Shown here piece by piece: positions 6,619 through 6,729 of a DNA stretch of 6,729 bases. Position numbers and translations under genes: made by a program. Below the pieces are notes generated by a model. That model was not told where the DNA came from. It did no database searches and saw only the letters and a program-made list of their open reading frames with translations. How positions within the stretch are numbered: position 1 is the first letter of the stretch; every line of letters starts with the position of its first letter. This DNA is from Anaerolineales bacterium. Its GTDB lineage: Bacteria > Chloroflexota > Anaerolineae > Anaerolineales > DRMV01. The DNA lies in NCBI GenBank assembly GCA_027026295.1, contig JALVOR010000066.1, positions 1 to 6,729 on the forward strand, given 5' to 3'.

Positions 6619-6729
6619 TCACAGTTTGAACTCAATGGGAGCGCCGGGCTCAATCGCCTGGCGGGCGCAAACATCATAGCACTGCCCGCAGCCCACGCAC
6701 TGGGCGGGATCAATGTACGCCTTCGGGCG
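6619..6729 (-). CDS. iorA: Indolepyruvate:ferredoxin oxidoreductase subunit alpha, C-terminal end (5' part outside window)
   Basis: Only the last 36 residues are present, running off the right edge. They contain CVGCGQCYDVC, a C-x2-C-x2-C-x3-C [4Fe-4S] ferredoxin motif, preceded by YIDPAQ, and they end EFKL before a TGA at 6621-6619. IorA proteins end with such a ferredoxin domain that passes electrons out to ferredoxin, and the following gene is iorB, so the call rests on motif plus context. The residue after the last Cys is Ala where Pro is usual in this motif. The stop lies 10 bases before the iorB ATG. Confidence 0.82.
   Translation of the reverse strand, partial: RPKAYIDPAQCVGCGQCYDVCARQAIEPGAPIEFKL

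Noticed and set aside
5652..6629. Long plus-strand open frame (325 codons) opposite accC and iorB
   Set aside because: It runs antisense across two well-supported genes and their spacer, with no family motif and no convincing ribosome binding site.
6609..6713. N-terminal extension of iorB from an upstream ATG at 6713
   Set aside because: These bases encode the ferredoxin motif and stop of iorA in another frame. The extension does not resemble IorB, and a good ribosome binding site precedes ATG 6608.

Overview
The window is a piece of a moderately GC-rich bacterial chromosome that is packed with genes. It holds two genes on the plus strand and six on the minus strand, with no RNA gene, mobile element or CRISPR array. 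The mix suggests an anaerobic or facultative member of the Chloroflexota, with Anaerolineae as the best guess. The clues are a degenerate GGDEF protein beside a DPM1-like mannosyltransferase, IorAB, free-standing AccC and AccB proteins, and an Nramp-Usp fusion. This assignment rests on gene content and context, not on a database search.

Plus strand, 1-1199: the 3' end of a gene for a degenerate GGDEF (diguanylate-cyclase-like) protein is followed after 3 bases by a polyprenyl-phosphate mannosyltransferase (DPM1-like). The two share a reading frame and are separated by one stop codon. They converge on the minus-strand genes across a 27-base gap.

Minus strand, read from the right (6729 to 3867): the C-terminal ferredoxin tail of IorA, then IorB (indolepyruvate:ferredoxin oxidoreductase), then AccC (biotin carboxylase) and AccB (biotin carboxyl carrier). 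Gaps are short and each complete gene has a GAGG-type ribosome binding site. A strong intrinsic terminator closes this unit at 3867-3899. The set points to ferredoxin-dependent oxidation of 2-oxo acids from amino acids, together with a biotin-dependent acyl-CoA carboxylase whose carboxyltransferase subunit lies outside the window.

Minus strand, 3865 to 1227: a separate two-gene metal-homeostasis unit. It has an extended -10 promoter overlapped by a 9+2+9 palindrome of DtxR type. Next come a three-domain DtxR-family regulator whose metal ligands look like those of manganese sensors, and an Nramp metal/proton symporter. The symporter carries a twelfth membrane helix and a C-terminal universal stress protein domain with an intact ATP-binding motif. 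The regulator probably represses itself and the transporter when metal is plentiful.

The two most interesting points are the Nramp-Usp fusion, which suggests nucleotide-responsive metal uptake, and the AccC/AccB pair. In that pair the split seems to fall inside what is a single BT domain in fused acyl-CoA carboxylase alpha chains.
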